This document shows positions 27,927 to 36,797 of a DNA stretch of 64,000 bases, piece after piece; the stretch's first letter is position 1, and each line of letters opens with the position of its first letter. Under the pieces are notes generated by a model. The model searched no databases. It saw only the letters and a list, made by a program, of their open reading frames with translations, and was not told the DNA's origin. Location: the NCBI RefSeq assembly GCF_007995065.1, contig NZ_VOQR01000001.1, positions 2,607,001 to 2,671,000 on the forward strand. Reading direction: 5' to 3'. Origin of the DNA: Sphingomonas ginsenosidivorax (GTDB taxonomy: Bacteria > Pseudomonadota > Alphaproteobacteria > Sphingomonadales > Sphingomonadaceae). Both the position numbers and the translations under genes were made by a program.

Positions 27927-28080
27927 GTCATCCCAGCGAAGGCTGGGATCTCCCGGTTCGGGCCCCGGCACCCGCCCCGGGGAGACCCCAGCCTTCGCTG
28001 GGGTGACGAGCAGGGCTGGGGTGACGAGGGGGCGCTGGGATGACGAGAGGGCGCCCCCCGGTGACGGGGTGACGGGCGGG
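27927..28080. repeat. Paired-hairpin repeat, family A (copy 7) with degenerate tail
   Basis: The core (27927-28008) has arms ATCCCAGCGAAGGCTGGGAT and ACCCCAGCCTTCGCTGGGGT. From 28001 on, GGGGTGACGAG-like right ends recur several times in a row (GCTGGGGTGACGAG, GCTGGGATGACGAG, GGTGACGGGGTGACGGG), like repeated partial copies of the terminus. Confidence 0.82.
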
Positions 28081-28095
28081 CCGCTCGGGCGCGCG

Positions 28096-29358
28096 TCAGC
28101 GGGTCGTACCAGTCGCGGCCAGGTCGCCATATTTCCCGAACTCCGCCCGCGCGATCGCGCGGTTGTGGACCTCGTCCGGGCCGTCCGCGAAGCGCAGCGT
28201 CCTCAGCGCCGCCCAGTCGTGCGCGAGCGTGAAGTCACCCGACACGCCGCCGCCGCCATGCGCCTGGATCGCGTCGTCGAGGATGCGCAACGCCATGTTG
28301 GGTGCGGCGACCTTGATCATCGAGATTTCCATCTGCGCCGCCTTGTTGCCCGCGCGGTCCATCATGTCGGCTGCCTTGAGGCAGAGCAGCCGGGTCATCT
28401 CGATGTCGATCCGCGCGGTGGCGATGCGCTCCTCCCAGACCGAGAAGTCGGCGATCCGCTTGCCGAACGCGACGCGCGTCAGCAGGCGCTTCGCCATCGC
28501 CTCGATACCCGTCTCGGCGACGCCGATCGTGCGCATGCAATGATGGATGCGGCCCGGCCCCAGCCGCCCCTGCGCGATCTCGAACCCCCGGCCCTCGCCG
28601 AGCAGCACGTTCTCGACCGGCACGCGGACATTCTCCAGCACGACCTCGCCGTGGCCGTGCGGCGCATGGTCATAGCCATAGACGCTCAGCATCCGCTTGA
28701 TCGTCACGCCGGGCGTGTCCATCGGCACCAGGATCATGCTCTGCTGCTGGTGGCGCGAGCCTTCGAAACTCGTCTTGCCCATCACGATGGCGATTCTGCA
28801 GCGCGGGTCGCCGACGCCGCTCGACCACCATTTCGTGCCGTTGATCACATAGTCGTCGCCGTCGCGGACCATCGACGTCTCGATATTGGTCGCATCCGAC
28901 GACGCGACCGCCGGCTCGGTCATCAGGAAGGCGGAGCGGACCTCGCCGCGCATCAGCGGCCCCAGCCACGCTTCCTTCTGGTCGCGCGTGCCATAGCGGT
29001 GGAACACCTCCATGTTGCCGGTGTCGGGCGCCGAGCAGTTGAAGCATTCGCTCGCCCAGCCGACCTTGCCCATTTCCTCGGCACATAACGCATATTCGAG
29101 ATTGGTCAGCTGCGTGCCTTCGAACACGAAGCTGTCGTCGACATGCCGCTGGCCCGAATGCGGCGGCATGAAGAAATTCCACAGCCCCGCAGCCTTGGCC
29201 TTTTCCTTCACCTCCTCGATGACCGGCAGCACCTTCCAGCGCTCGCCCTCATGCGCCTGCGCGTCATAGTCCGCCTGCCGCGGACGGATCTCGGCGTCGA
29301 CGAACGCCTTTACGCGATCCCGGAAATAGCTTTCGCGTTCGCTGAGCGTGAAGTCCAT
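28096..29358 (-). CDS. Acyl-CoA dehydrogenase (ACAD10/11-like)
   Basis: A 420-residue acyl-CoA dehydrogenase of the longer, ACAD11-like subgroup. Landmarks are [47 protein letters not shown], and the C-terminal [43 protein letters not shown] precedes ATG at 29358. With the APH-type kinase downstream it forms the split equivalent of the fused animal protein, suggesting a phosphorylation-dependent dehydration of hydroxyacyl-CoA. It is divergent from the two-domain TetR regulator. Confidence 0.92.
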   Translation of the reverse strand: MDFTLSERESYFRDRVKAFVDAEIRPRQADYDAQAHEGERWKVLPVIEEVKEKAKAAGLWNFFMPPHSGQRHVDDSFVFEGTQLTNLEYALCAEEMGKVGWASECFNCSAPDTGNMEVFHRYGTRDQKEAWLGPLMRGEVRSAFLMTEPAVASSDATNIETSMVRDGDDYVINGTKWWSSGVGDPRCRIAIVMGKTSFEGSRHQQQSMILVPMDTPGVTIKRMLSVYGYDHAPHGHGEVVLENVRVPVENVLLGEGRGFEIAQGRLGPGRIHHCMRTIGVAETGIEAMAKRLLTRVAFGKRIADFSVWEERIATARIDIEMTRLLCLKAADMMDRAGNKAAQMEISMIKVAAPNMALRILDDAIQAHGGGGVSGDFTLAHDWAALRTLRFADGPDEVHNRAIARAEFGKYGDLAATGTTR

Positions 29359-29411
29359 CGGTTCCTCCGTCGGGCCCCTTCGCGGGCCTCGTCGACAGAC
29401 CGGGTAGACCA

Positions 29412-29427
29412 TACCGCGTTTTCGGTA
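29412..29427. promoter_or_regulatory. Candidate operator between ACAD gene and double-TetR gene
   Basis: TACCGCGTTTTCGGTA has perfect 5-bp half-sites (TACCG/CGGTA) around six bases, in the 167-base divergent intergenic region. This is a plausible site for the adjacent TetR-type regulator; no binding evidence. Confidence 0.4.
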
Positions 29428-29525
29428 AAGCATCGCGCGGCCGAACGAACCGTGCATTTTCCAGACCCCGCGACGGGCTGCAGAAAAACACTGTATCTTC
29501 AAAACCAAGCTGGTAGGGTGCGCGG

Positions 29526-30767
29526 ATGCAGGGTTCGGCGACGGCAAAAGAAGACGGCGAGCAGGGTACGAAGCGGTTCCGGGCGAAACGCGACGCGATC
29601 CTGGCGGCTGCGGCCGAGGCGATCAACGAACAGAGCGCCAAGGGCATGACGTTCGCCGACGTCGCGCGCCGGGTAGGGCTGAACACCACCAGCGTCACCT
29701 ATTATTTCAAGCGCAAGGAAGACCTGGCCGCCGCGGCGTTCGAGCACACGCTGGACTCGCTGCTGGGCATGCTCGACTCGGCGCTGGAGGAATCGACCCC
29801 GGAGGCGCGGGTCCGCTGCTACGTCGCGCTCAACATGGCGCGGCTGGCGCGGATCGAGCGCGGCGAGGAAAAGGCGTTCGCGGTGCTGTCGGACCTGCGC
29901 GCGACCGAGGAGCCGCTGCGCGGACGGCTGATGGCCGGCTGGCGCGAGGTGTTCCGGCGGACCCGCCTGCTCTGGGGCGCGACCAAGACGCGCGCGCAGA
30001 CCGACCTCAACAGCGCGCGCGCGCATGTGCTGCTCGAAAACACCTTCTGGCTGCCTATCTGGCTGACGCGGTACGAGCCCGATCAATATGACCGGGTCGA
30101 GGCGCGGCTGATGGACGTGTTCGCGCACGGCCTTGCCGGCAAGGGCGTGGACTGGACCCCGGCGCTGCTAGATCTCGATCATGACGAGGCCGAGCCGGGT
30201 CGTGCGGCGTTCCTGCTCGCGGCGACGCGGCTGATCAACGAGCTCGGCTATCGCGGCGCCAGCGTCCAGAAGATCGCGTCCGAACTGAACGTGACCAAGG
30301 GCAGCTTCTACCATCATCTCGACGCCAAGGACGACCTGGTCCTGGCCTGCTACCGGCGCAGCTTCGACACGATCGCGCAGGCCCAGGCGCTGAGCGACGC
30401 CAAGGGCGGGACGCACTGGCACCGGCTGTCGAGCGCGGTCGCGACGTTGCTCGACGTGCAGTTTGCCGAGCGAAGTCCCTTGCTACGCACGACCGCGCTC
30501 AGCGGCCTGCCCGCCGGCGAGCGCAACGCGATGGTCGAGCGGTCGAACCGCATCGCGCGGCGCTATGCGGGCACGATCATGGACGGCATCGCCGAGGCGT
30601 CGATCCGGCCGGTCGACGCGCTGATCGCGGCACAGATGCTGATGGCACTGCAGAATGCGGCGTTCGACATGCGGAAATGGGCGGGCACGATGCCGCGCGA
30701 GCGAGCGATCGCGATGTACGCGTCGACACTGTTCCACGGGCTGTTCGACGACCGGATGACGGGGTAG
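29526..30767 (+). CDS. TetR-type regulator with two tandem TetR domains
   Basis: A 413-residue protein with two complete TetR/AcrR modules. The first DNA-binding domain spans about residues 18-68 ([27 protein letters not shown]), followed by a ligand-binding-like helical region. The second is at about residues 225-275 ([27 protein letters not shown]), with its own C-terminal region. A usual TetR protein is about 200 residues, so this is a fusion or internal duplication of diverged halves. It is divergent from the ACAD/kinase/SDR operon, its likely target. Confidence 0.9.
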   Translation: MQGSATAKEDGEQGTKRFRAKRDAILAAAAEAINEQSAKGMTFADVARRVGLNTTSVTYYFKRKEDLAAAAFEHTLDSLLGMLDSALEESTPEARVRCYVALNMARLARIERGEEKAFAVLSDLRATEEPLRGRLMAGWREVFRRTRLLWGATKTRAQTDLNSARAHVLLENTFWLPIWLTRYEPDQYDRVEARLMDVFAHGLAGKGVDWTPALLDLDHDEAEPGRAAFLLAATRLINELGYRGASVQKIASELNVTKGSFYHHLDAKDDLVLACYRRSFDTIAQAQALSDAKGGTHWHRLSSAVATLLDVQFAERSPLLRTTALSGLPAGERNAMVERSNRIARRYAGTIMDGIAEASIRPVDALIAAQMLMALQNAAFDMRKWAGTMPRERAIAMYASTLFHGLFDDRMTG

Positions 30768-30798
30768 CGGGGCCTAGCGCGACATCTCCGACCCTTCC

Positions 30799-30885
30799 GT
30801 CACCCTGAACTCGTTTCAGGGTCCACGGTGCCGCAGGCCTTAGCGATCGTGGCTCGGTGGATGCTGAAACGAGTTCAGCATGACG
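30799..30885. repeat. Paired-hairpin repeat, family B (copy 2)
   Basis: Arms ACCCTGAACTCGTTTCAGGGT and ATGCTGAAACGAGTTCAGCAT, ends GTCA/TGACGG. Lies between convergent TetR and gcrA genes. Confidence 0.9.
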
Positions 30886-30967
30886 GTGCCTTTTCGCTCC
30901 CCAATCGGGAAAGGGAGAGCGCCAAGAGCGGTTACGGGTGAGGCCAGCACAGCCTCACCCGCTCGCC

Positions 30968-31708
30968 TCAGCGCGCCCGCGGACCGCCGAACGGCAGCGG
31001 TGGGGTCGGGCGGCGATCGCGGCGCGGCAGCTGCGCTTGGTACGCGTGGCCGCAATGGTCGACGCAATAGGGGAAGCCGGGGTTCACCTTCTCGCCGCAG
31101 AAGTGGAAATCGGGCTCGCCGGGATGGCCGAGCGGCCATTTGCAGATGCGGTCGTTGAGCTCGAGCAGGCTGGTCTTGCCTGCCATCTCGGCCGACGGCT
31201 TGGCCGGGACCAGACGACGCGGCGGTGCGGGCGTGCTCGGCGGCTGCTGCTCGCCGGGGGCCTGGCGCAGGAAGCCACCGGGGCCGACCGACCGCATGAT
31301 CGGCTGCGGCGGGCGCGGAGTCGCGACCACGGGGGCAGCGACCGCGTCGTCCTCGTCTTCGTCCTCATCGTCCTCCACCGACTCGGCGACGGGCGGCGCG
31401 ACCGGTGCGGCCTTGACCGGCGCAGGCGCAGGCGCCGCGACGACGGGCGCCACGACCGGCTCGGGCGCAACTTCGATCGGCTCGACCGTCGGTTCGGCGG
31501 CGGCAGGCTCGACCGCGGCGGCGGCGATCTTCGCGTCGGGATCGTTCGGCTTCACCGGCGACGGGCGCGCCTGCAGCTCCAGGCGGTGCGCCTTGCCGAT
31601 CACGGCGTTGCGGCTGACGCCGCCCAGCGCTTCGGCGATCTGGCTTGCGGTCTGCCCCGCTTCCCACATGGTCTTGAGCGTGTCGATTCGCTCGTCGGTC
31701 CAGGACAT
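30968..31708 (-). CDS. gcrA: GcrA family cell-cycle regulator
   Basis: A 246-residue alphaproteobacterial regulator that works with sigma70 and DNA adenine methylation to control cell-cycle genes. Residues 1-45 (SWTDERIDTLKTMWEAGQTA...NAVIGKAHRL) are the conserved GcrA DNA-binding domain. A long Pro/Ala/Val linker with an acidic patch (VEDDEDEDEDD) follows. The C-terminus has the RICKWPLGHPGEPDFHFCG and CVDHCGHAYQ motifs characteristic of GcrA. It is divergent from the ABC-2 permease gene. Confidence 0.95.
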   Translation of the reverse strand: MSWTDERIDTLKTMWEAGQTASQIAEALGGVSRNAVIGKAHRLELQARPSPVKPNDPDAKIAAAAVEPAAAEPTVEPIEVAPEPVVAPVVAAPAPAPVKAAPVAPPVAESVEDDEDEDEDDAVAAPVVATPRPPQPIMRSVGPGGFLRQAPGEQQPPSTPAPPRRLVPAKPSAEMAGKTSLLELNDRICKWPLGHPGEPDFHFCGEKVNPGFPYCVDHCGHAYQAQLPRRDRRPTPPLPFGGPRAR

Positions 31709-31769
31709 AGTCGTTCCTTGTGTTCAGCCGGGTTGCGGGCGGCAGCGGCAGCGATTACCCGCAACCCCC

Positions 31770-32624
31770 ATGAGCAGCCAGCCCCCAATCGGTGAAATCC
31801 ATCCAGCAATCAGGTCCGCCCCGGGTGTCCCGGTGATCCGGAACGTGAACTGGGGCGGCCTTGCAACCCTCTATATCAAGGAGGTGCGCCGGTTCTTCAA
31901 GGTCCAGCTCCAGACGGTATGGGCGCCGGCGATGACGACGCTGCTTTTCCTGATCGTCTTCACGATCGCGACGGGGGCGAAAAGCCCGGTCCATGTCGGC
32001 GGCACGATCATCCCGTTCGCCGATTTCATCGCGCCCGGGCTGATCATCAGCCAGGGGATGATGGGCCCCGCCTTCGCCAATGCGAGCTTCTCGCTGCTGG
32101 TCGGCAAGATCCAGGGTACGATCGTCGACTATCTGCAGCCGCCGCTGTCGTCGGCCGAGCTGCTCGCCGCCTTGGTCGGTGGTGCAGTCACGCGCGCGCT
32201 GATCGTCGGCACGGTCGTCTGGGCGGCGATGGCGCTGTATCCCGGCGTGCACGTCACGCCGCACGCGCCGCTCGCGATCCTGTGGTTCGGGTTGCTCGGC
32301 GCGGTGTTCCTCGCGCTGCTCGGCGTGCTGACTTCGATCTGGGCGGAGAAGTTCGACCATGCCGCCGCGGTCACCAATTTCGTCATCGCGCCGCTGTCGC
32401 TGCTGTCGGGCACGTTCTACTCGGTCGACCGGCTGGCGCCCGCATTCCGCGCGTTCAGCCATGCCAACCCGTTCTTCTACATCATCTCGGGCTTCCGCTA
32501 CGGGTTCCTCGGCGTCGCCGATTCGCCGGTGATGCTGGGCGGCGTGGTGATCCTGGTGATCGACGTCGTACTGGCGGGCGCCTGCTACGCGCTGCTGCGG
32601 AGCGGCTGGAAACTCAAGAATTGA
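31770..32624 (+). CDS. ABC-2 type transporter permease
   Basis: A 284-residue membrane protein with about six hydrophobic helices and the ABC-2 signature near LSGTFYSVDRLAPAFRAFSHANPFFYIISGFRYGFLG. Such permeases pair with an ATPase to export lipids, polysaccharides or drugs. No ATP-binding subunit lies beside it, so the partner is elsewhere. ATG at 31770 lies 61 bases from gcrA on the opposite strand. Its stop overlaps the TTG of the hydrolase gene, so the two are co-translated. Confidence 0.9.
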   Translation: MSSQPPIGEIHPAIRSAPGVPVIRNVNWGGLATLYIKEVRRFFKVQLQTVWAPAMTTLLFLIVFTIATGAKSPVHVGGTIIPFADFIAPGLIISQGMMGPAFANASFSLLVGKIQGTIVDYLQPPLSSAELLAALVGGAVTRALIVGTVVWAAMALYPGVHVTPHAPLAILWFGLLGAVFLALLGVLTSIWAEKFDHAAAVTNFVIAPLSLLSGTFYSVDRLAPAFRAFSHANPFFYIISGFRYGFLGVADSPVMLGGVVILVIDVVLAGACYALLRSGWKLKN

Positions 32625-33889
32625 TCGCGCGGCTGGTTGCGCTGCTCCTCGCTCTCCTGCCGATCGCGGCAGCAGCGCAGGCGCCAGGCGTGACGGCCGA
32701 CCCGATCCTGCTCCGCCGCGCCGACGCGCTGGTCGGCATCCTCGCGACCGGCGGGGACTATGACCGCTATTTCGCCGAAAGCTTCCGCACCAAGGTCCCG
32801 CGCGAGCAGCTGGCGACGCTCGCCGGGCAGCTCAGGGCCGCGCTCGGCGCGCCGCAGACGGTCGAGTCGCTCAAGGCGACCACCGCCTGGTCCGCCGACC
32901 TGGTCATCGGCTATGAACGCGGCACCGCGGCCGTGACGCTCGCGCTCGACCCCGCCGCGCCGCATCTCGCGACCGGGTTGCTGGTCACCGGCACCGGCAT
33001 GCGCGACGACACCCTCGACAAGGTGACCGCCGCGTTCCGCGCGCTGCCGGGCGCCAGCGGATTCGGGCTCTATGCGCTGGGCGAGGCCGCGCCGACGCCG
33101 ATCGCAGGCTACCGCGCCGACGCCGCCGCGCCGATCGGATCGGCGTTCAAGCTGTGGGTGCTCGACGAGACGGCGCGGCAGGTCGCGGCAGGCACGCGGC
33201 ACTGGGCCGAGGTCGTGCCGCTCGGCACGCGGTCGTTGCCCTCGGGCGTCCTGCAGGGGTGGCCCGCGGGGACGCCGGTGACGCTGCAGACGCTGGCGAC
33301 GATGATGGTCTCGATCAGTGACAACACCGCGACCGATACGCTGATGGCGGTGCTGGGCCGCGCCGCGATCGATGCGCGCGCGGTAGCGAACGGCGGCAGC
33401 GCGCCGGTACTGACCACGCGCGAGGCGTTCGCGGTGAAGAGCGATCCGGCGCTCACCACTGCCTGGACCGCCGCGACACCCCCTGCCCGGCGTGCGCTGC
33501 TCGAGTCGCGCAAGGCCGAGATCGCCGCGGCGCCGCTCGACGCCAGCGTGTTCGGCGGCAAGCCGGTCGCGATCGACAGCGTCGAATGGTTCGCGAGCCC
33601 GCTGGCGATGGCGGGCGTCCTCGACCGGTTGCGCAAGGCAGACAATCCGGTCCGTGCAATCCTCGGCGTCAACGCCGGGGTCGATAGCGCGACCGCGGGG
33701 CGGTTCCGCTATATCGGCTACAAGGGCGGGTCCGAGCCCGGCGTGATCGCGCTGAACTTCGTCGTGCAGGCCAGGGACGGCCGCTGGTACGCCGCGACGG
33801 GCAACTGGCACCGCGCGGACGACCAGGTCAGCGAGCTGCGCTTTTCGGGGCTGATGACCCGGCTGCTGGCGCTCGTGGCGGCGCGGTAG
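32621..33889 (+). CDS. Secreted serine hydrolase, class A beta-lactamase-like
   Basis: A 422-residue exported protein starting at TTG 32621 (TTGA overlap with the permease stop). The signal peptide is followed by a ~140-residue N-terminal domain, then a penicillin-recognising fold with SxxK (Ser174-AF-Lys177), SDN (233-235) and KGG (368-370). The first two match class A beta-lactamases. The N-terminal extension resembles that of LpqF and clavulanate-cluster ORF12 proteins, so it may be an esterase or peptidase rather than a resistance enzyme. I did not locate a convincing class A Glu166 motif. Confidence 0.82.
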   Translation: MIARLVALLLALLPIAAAAQAPGVTADPILLRRADALVGILATGGDYDRYFAESFRTKVPREQLATLAGQLRAALGAPQTVESLKATTAWSADLVIGYERGTAAVTLALDPAAPHLATGLLVTGTGMRDDTLDKVTAAFRALPGASGFGLYALGEAAPTPIAGYRADAAAPIGSAFKLWVLDETARQVAAGTRHWAEVVPLGTRSLPSGVLQGWPAGTPVTLQTLATMMVSISDNTATDTLMAVLGRAAIDARAVANGGSAPVLTTREAFAVKSDPALTTAWTAATPPARRALLESRKAEIAAAPLDASVFGGKPVAIDSVEWFASPLAMAGVLDRLRKADNPVRAILGVNAGVDSATAGRFRYIGYKGGSEPGVIALNFVVQARDGRWYAATGNWHRADDQVSELRFSGLMTRLLALVAAR

Positions 33890-33897
33890 CGTCCCCC

Positions 33898-34026
33898 GTC
33901 ATGCTGAACTCGTTTGAGTATGGCGCGGTAGCGTCCCACGTCATGCTGAACTTGTTTTAGCATCTACCGCGCCACTGGCGATATCGCCCCGGGATGAGTG
34001 GACCCTGAAACAAGTTCAGGGTGACG
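33898..34026. repeat. Rearranged family B repeat (copy 3)
   Basis: Three arm-like segments instead of two. ATGCTGAACTCGTTTGAGTAT and ATGCTGAACTTGTTTTAGCAT lie near each other, then ACCCTGAAACAAGTTCAGGGT with TGACGG. The phrase GGCGCGGTAGCGTCCC(C/A)CGTCATGCTGAACT occurs twice, so the left part was duplicated. Confidence 0.8.
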
Positions 34027-34888
34027 GCGTAAGGGCCCTGCCCGCCACCGCGTCCAGCTTTTCCACCAAAGCCGGATCCCGCGCCCCCGGCGCGGTGATC
34101 AGCGCCGCATCGAGGCACGTATCGATCGGCGACGCTGCCCTCTCCGCAGGCAACGACCGGAGTAGGTGCATCACCATCGCCCGCGCCTTGGCCGCATTCG
34201 CGCCGAGCTGCGCGATCACCTGCGCGACATCGACGCCGGCCTCGTCCTCGCGCCAGCTGTCATAGTCGGTGACCATCCCGACCAGCGCGTAGGGCAGCTC
34301 CGCCTCGCGCGCGAGCTTGGCCTCGGGCATCGCGGTCATGCCGATCACGTCGCAGCCCCATTGCCGGTAGAGCCGGCTTTCCGCACGGCTCGAGAATTGC
34401 GGGCCCTCCATCGCCAGATAAGTGCCGCCGTCGTTGACGTCCGCGCCGGCCGCCCGCGCGGCCTCGACCGCCAGCGCCGACAGTCGCGGGCAGACTGGAT
34501 CCGCCATCGAGACATGCGCGACGAGGCCGGTGCCGAAGAAGCTCGACGGCCGCCCCCTGGTGCGATCGATGAACTGGTCCACCACCGTGAAGCTGCCGGG
34601 CGGGCGATCCTCGGCGAGCGAACCCACCGACGACACCGCGAGCACGTCGGTGACCCCAAGCCGCTTCAACGCGTCGATATTGGCGCGTGCGTTGAGTTCG
34701 GACGGCGCAATCCGGTGCCCGCGCCCGTGACGCGGCAGGAACGCGACGCCGACATGCCCGACGCGGCCGGTGAAGATCGCGTCGGAGGGCGCACCCCACG
34801 GCGTCTCCACCGTCTGCCAGCGGCCATCCTCGATCCCGTCGACCGCGTAGAGCCCCGAGCCGCCGATGATCCCGATCGTCCAGCTCAT
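34016..34888 (-). CDS. mtnP: S-methyl-5'-thioadenosine phosphorylase
   Basis: A 290-residue phosphorylase of the PNP/MTAP family that splits 5'-methylthioadenosine into adenine and methylthioribose-1-phosphate for methionine salvage. Motifs include IGIIGGSGLYAVDG at the N-terminus, PRHGRGHRIAPSELNARANI, and the active-site MEGPQFSSRAESRLYRQWGCDVIGMTAMPEAKLARE. ATG at 34888 overlaps the permease stop (ATGA). The last codons run into a repeat element, so the extreme C-terminus is unusual. Confidence 0.93.
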   Translation of the reverse strand: MSWTIGIIGGSGLYAVDGIEDGRWQTVETPWGAPSDAIFTGRVGHVGVAFLPRHGRGHRIAPSELNARANIDALKRLGVTDVLAVSSVGSLAEDRPPGSFTVVDQFIDRTRGRPSSFFGTGLVAHVSMADPVCPRLSALAVEAARAAGADVNDGGTYLAMEGPQFSSRAESRLYRQWGCDVIGMTAMPEAKLAREAELPYALVGMVTDYDSWREDEAGVDVAQVIAQLGANAAKARAMVMHLLRSLPAERAASPIDTCLDAALITAPGARDPALVEKLDAVAGRALTPSP

Positions 34889-36276
34889 TCGGCGTGCGCC
34901 CGCGGCCGGGCATAGGCGAAGTAGATCAGCAGCCCGAGCACGTTCCACGCCGCGAAATACACTTGCGTCTTCGATGGCAGGCTGACGAACAGGTACAGGC
35001 AACCGAGGATACCGATCGTGCCCACCAGCGTCGCGGCGGGCGTCCGGAAGCTCCGCACCGCGTCGGGCGCCCGGCGACGCATCACCAGCATGCACGCGCA
35101 GACCGCGACGAACGCCGCGAGCGTCCCCGCATTGGCGAGCGCGGCGATCTCTGCGAGCGGCAGCAGCCCGGCGATCACCGCGACGATCGCGGCGGTGATC
35201 CAGGTGATCCGCACGGGCGCGCCGCGCTTCGACACGGTCGCCAGGCTGGCGGGCAGCAATCCGTCGCGCGCCATGGTGAAGAAGATCCGGCTCTGCCCGA
35301 ACAGGAAGGCGAGCAGAACCGTCGGCAGCGCGATCACCGCGGAGGCGCCGAGGAACGTCGCGAACCCCGGCCGCCCGATCTCGCGCAGGATCAGCGCGAG
35401 CGGCTCGGCCGAGCTCGCGAACCGCGTGTAGGACAGCGCGCCGACCGCGGCGACCGCGACCAGGATGTAGATCGCGATGCACGCGACCATCGACCCGACG
35501 ATCCCGATCGCGAGGTCGCGCGCGGGGTTCTTGGTCTCCTCCGCCGCGGTCGAGATTGCGTCGAAGCCGTAAAAGGCGAAGAAGATGATCGCCGCCGCCG
35601 CCATCACCCCGCGCTCGGCCCCGTCAGGCGCGACCGCCTTCGGGAAGCCGTAGGGCATGAACGGGTGCAGGTTCGCCGCGTCGAAATAGTGGAGCGCGAT
35701 GAACACGAACACGGCGAGCGCGATCATCTTGACTGCGACCAGCACCGCGTTGAGCGTCGCGCTCTCGCGCGTCCCGAACGACAGCAGTCCGGCGACGACC
35801 GCGATGATCGCGATCGCAGGCACGTTGAGGATGCCGCCGAGTTCGGGGCTCTTCACCAGCGCCTCAGGGAAGCCGACTGCGCCGAGCAGTGGGGCTGCAT
35901 AGCCCGACCAGCCGACCGCGACGGTCGACACGACCAGCGAATATTCGAGGATCAGGCTCCATCCGATCACCCAGGCGATGATCTCGCCGAGCACGACATA
36001 GCTGTAGGTATAGGCACTGCCCGACGCGGGGATCATCGTCGCCATCTCGGCATAGGCGAGCGCGGCACAGGCGCAGATCCCGCCGGCGATGACGAAGGAG
36101 AGGATGACCGCCGGGCCGGCGAGCCCCGCGCCGACGCCGATGAGGGTGAGGATGCCGGTCCCGACGATCCCGCCGACGCCCATCGCGACGAGGTGCGGCC
36201 ACGACAGCGTACGCGCGAGCTGCTGGCCCGCTGGCTGCGCGGTGACGATCTTCTTGCGGAACAGGCTGGCCATCAT
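34885..36276 (-). CDS. APC family amino-acid permease
   Basis: A 463-residue transporter with about 12 hydrophobic helices. TM1 carries the family GVGGIVGTGIL unwound segment, and TM6 and following have FYGFDAISTAAEETKNPARDLAIGI, as in cationic amino-acid transporter-like members. Two ATGs (36276, 36273) are adjacent. It is coupled to mtnP by a four-base overlap, suggesting a role in amino-acid or sulfur-compound uptake; the substrate is not predictable. Confidence 0.91.
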   Translation of the reverse strand: MMASLFRKKIVTAQPAGQQLARTLSWPHLVAMGVGGIVGTGILTLIGVGAGLAGPAVILSFVIAGGICACAALAYAEMATMIPASGSAYTYSYVVLGEIIAWVIGWSLILEYSLVVSTVAVGWSGYAAPLLGAVGFPEALVKSPELGGILNVPAIAIIAVVAGLLSFGTRESATLNAVLVAVKMIALAVFVFIALHYFDAANLHPFMPYGFPKAVAPDGAERGVMAAAAIIFFAFYGFDAISTAAEETKNPARDLAIGIVGSMVACIAIYILVAVAAVGALSYTRFASSAEPLALILREIGRPGFATFLGASAVIALPTVLLAFLFGQSRIFFTMARDGLLPASLATVSKRGAPVRITWITAAIVAVIAGLLPLAEIAALANAGTLAAFVAVCACMLVMRRRAPDAVRSFRTPAATLVGTIGILGCLYLFVSLPSKTQVYFAAWNVLGLLIYFAYARPRAHAE

Positions 36277-36338
36277 TTCCCCTTTACTGGGGGCGTGAGT
36301 GGCACAGGACGGGACGGCCGGGCAATGGTCCCTACATC

Positions 36339-36422
36339 GTCATCCCGGGCTTGTCCCGGGATCCAGGGTTACGAACGGCAGCGTTCGTGGCTCTGGATGC
36401 CGGGACGAGCCCGGCATGACGG
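36339..36422. repeat. Paired-hairpin repeat, family C variant (copy 2)
   Basis: Left arm ATCCCGGGCTTGTCCCGGGAT, right arm ATGCCGGGACGAGCCCGGCAT, ends GTCA/TGACGG. Between the permease promoter side and the end of the suf operon. Confidence 0.9.
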
Positions 36423-36427
36423 AAAGA

Positions 36428-36781
36428 TCAGACTGTGAAGCTCTCCCCGCACCCGCACGCGCCCTTGGCGTTGGGGTTGGCGAACACGAAGCCCGCGGTA
36501 AAATCGTCCTCGACCCAGTCCATCGTCGACCCGATCAGGTACAGGATCGACCCGCCATCGACGAACAGCGTGCCCCCGGGGGTCTCGATCCGCTCGTCGA
36601 ACGGCTTCGCATCGGTGACGTAATCGACCGAATAGGCGAGCCCCGAACAGCCGCGGCGCGGCGTCGACAGCTTGACGCCGATCGCGTCGGCCGGCGCGCG
36701 CGCCATCAGGTCCGCAATGCGCGCGTGCGCGGTAGCAGTCAGGTTCAGCGCCGCGGGGCGTTCGCGAAGTGTGGTCGCCAT
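36428..36781 (-). CDS. sufA: Iron-sulfur cluster assembly accessory protein (A-type carrier)
   Basis: A 117-residue A-type Fe-S carrier of the SufA/IscA/ErpA family. The three conserved Cys are visible in RRGCSGLAY and in the C-terminal ACGCGES. Two ATGs (36784, 36781) follow AAGGAGG; the second has six-base spacing and is preferred. Last gene of the suf operon, separated from the DUF59 gene by a large repeat region, so it may have reduced or independent expression. Confidence 0.93.
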   Translation of the reverse strand: MATTLRERPAALNLTATAHARIADLMARAPADAIGVKLSTPRRGCSGLAYSVDYVTDAKPFDERIETPGGTLFVDGGSILYLIGSTMDWVEDDFTAGFVFANPNAKGACGCGESFTV

Positions 36782-36797
36782 CATCTTCCTCCTTCTT

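Noticed and set aside
32621..33889. Calling the serine hydrolase an antibiotic-resistance beta-lactamase
   Set aside because: SxxK, SDN and KGG motifs are present, but the extra N-terminal domain and the lack of an evident class A Glu motif make a different hydrolase more likely.
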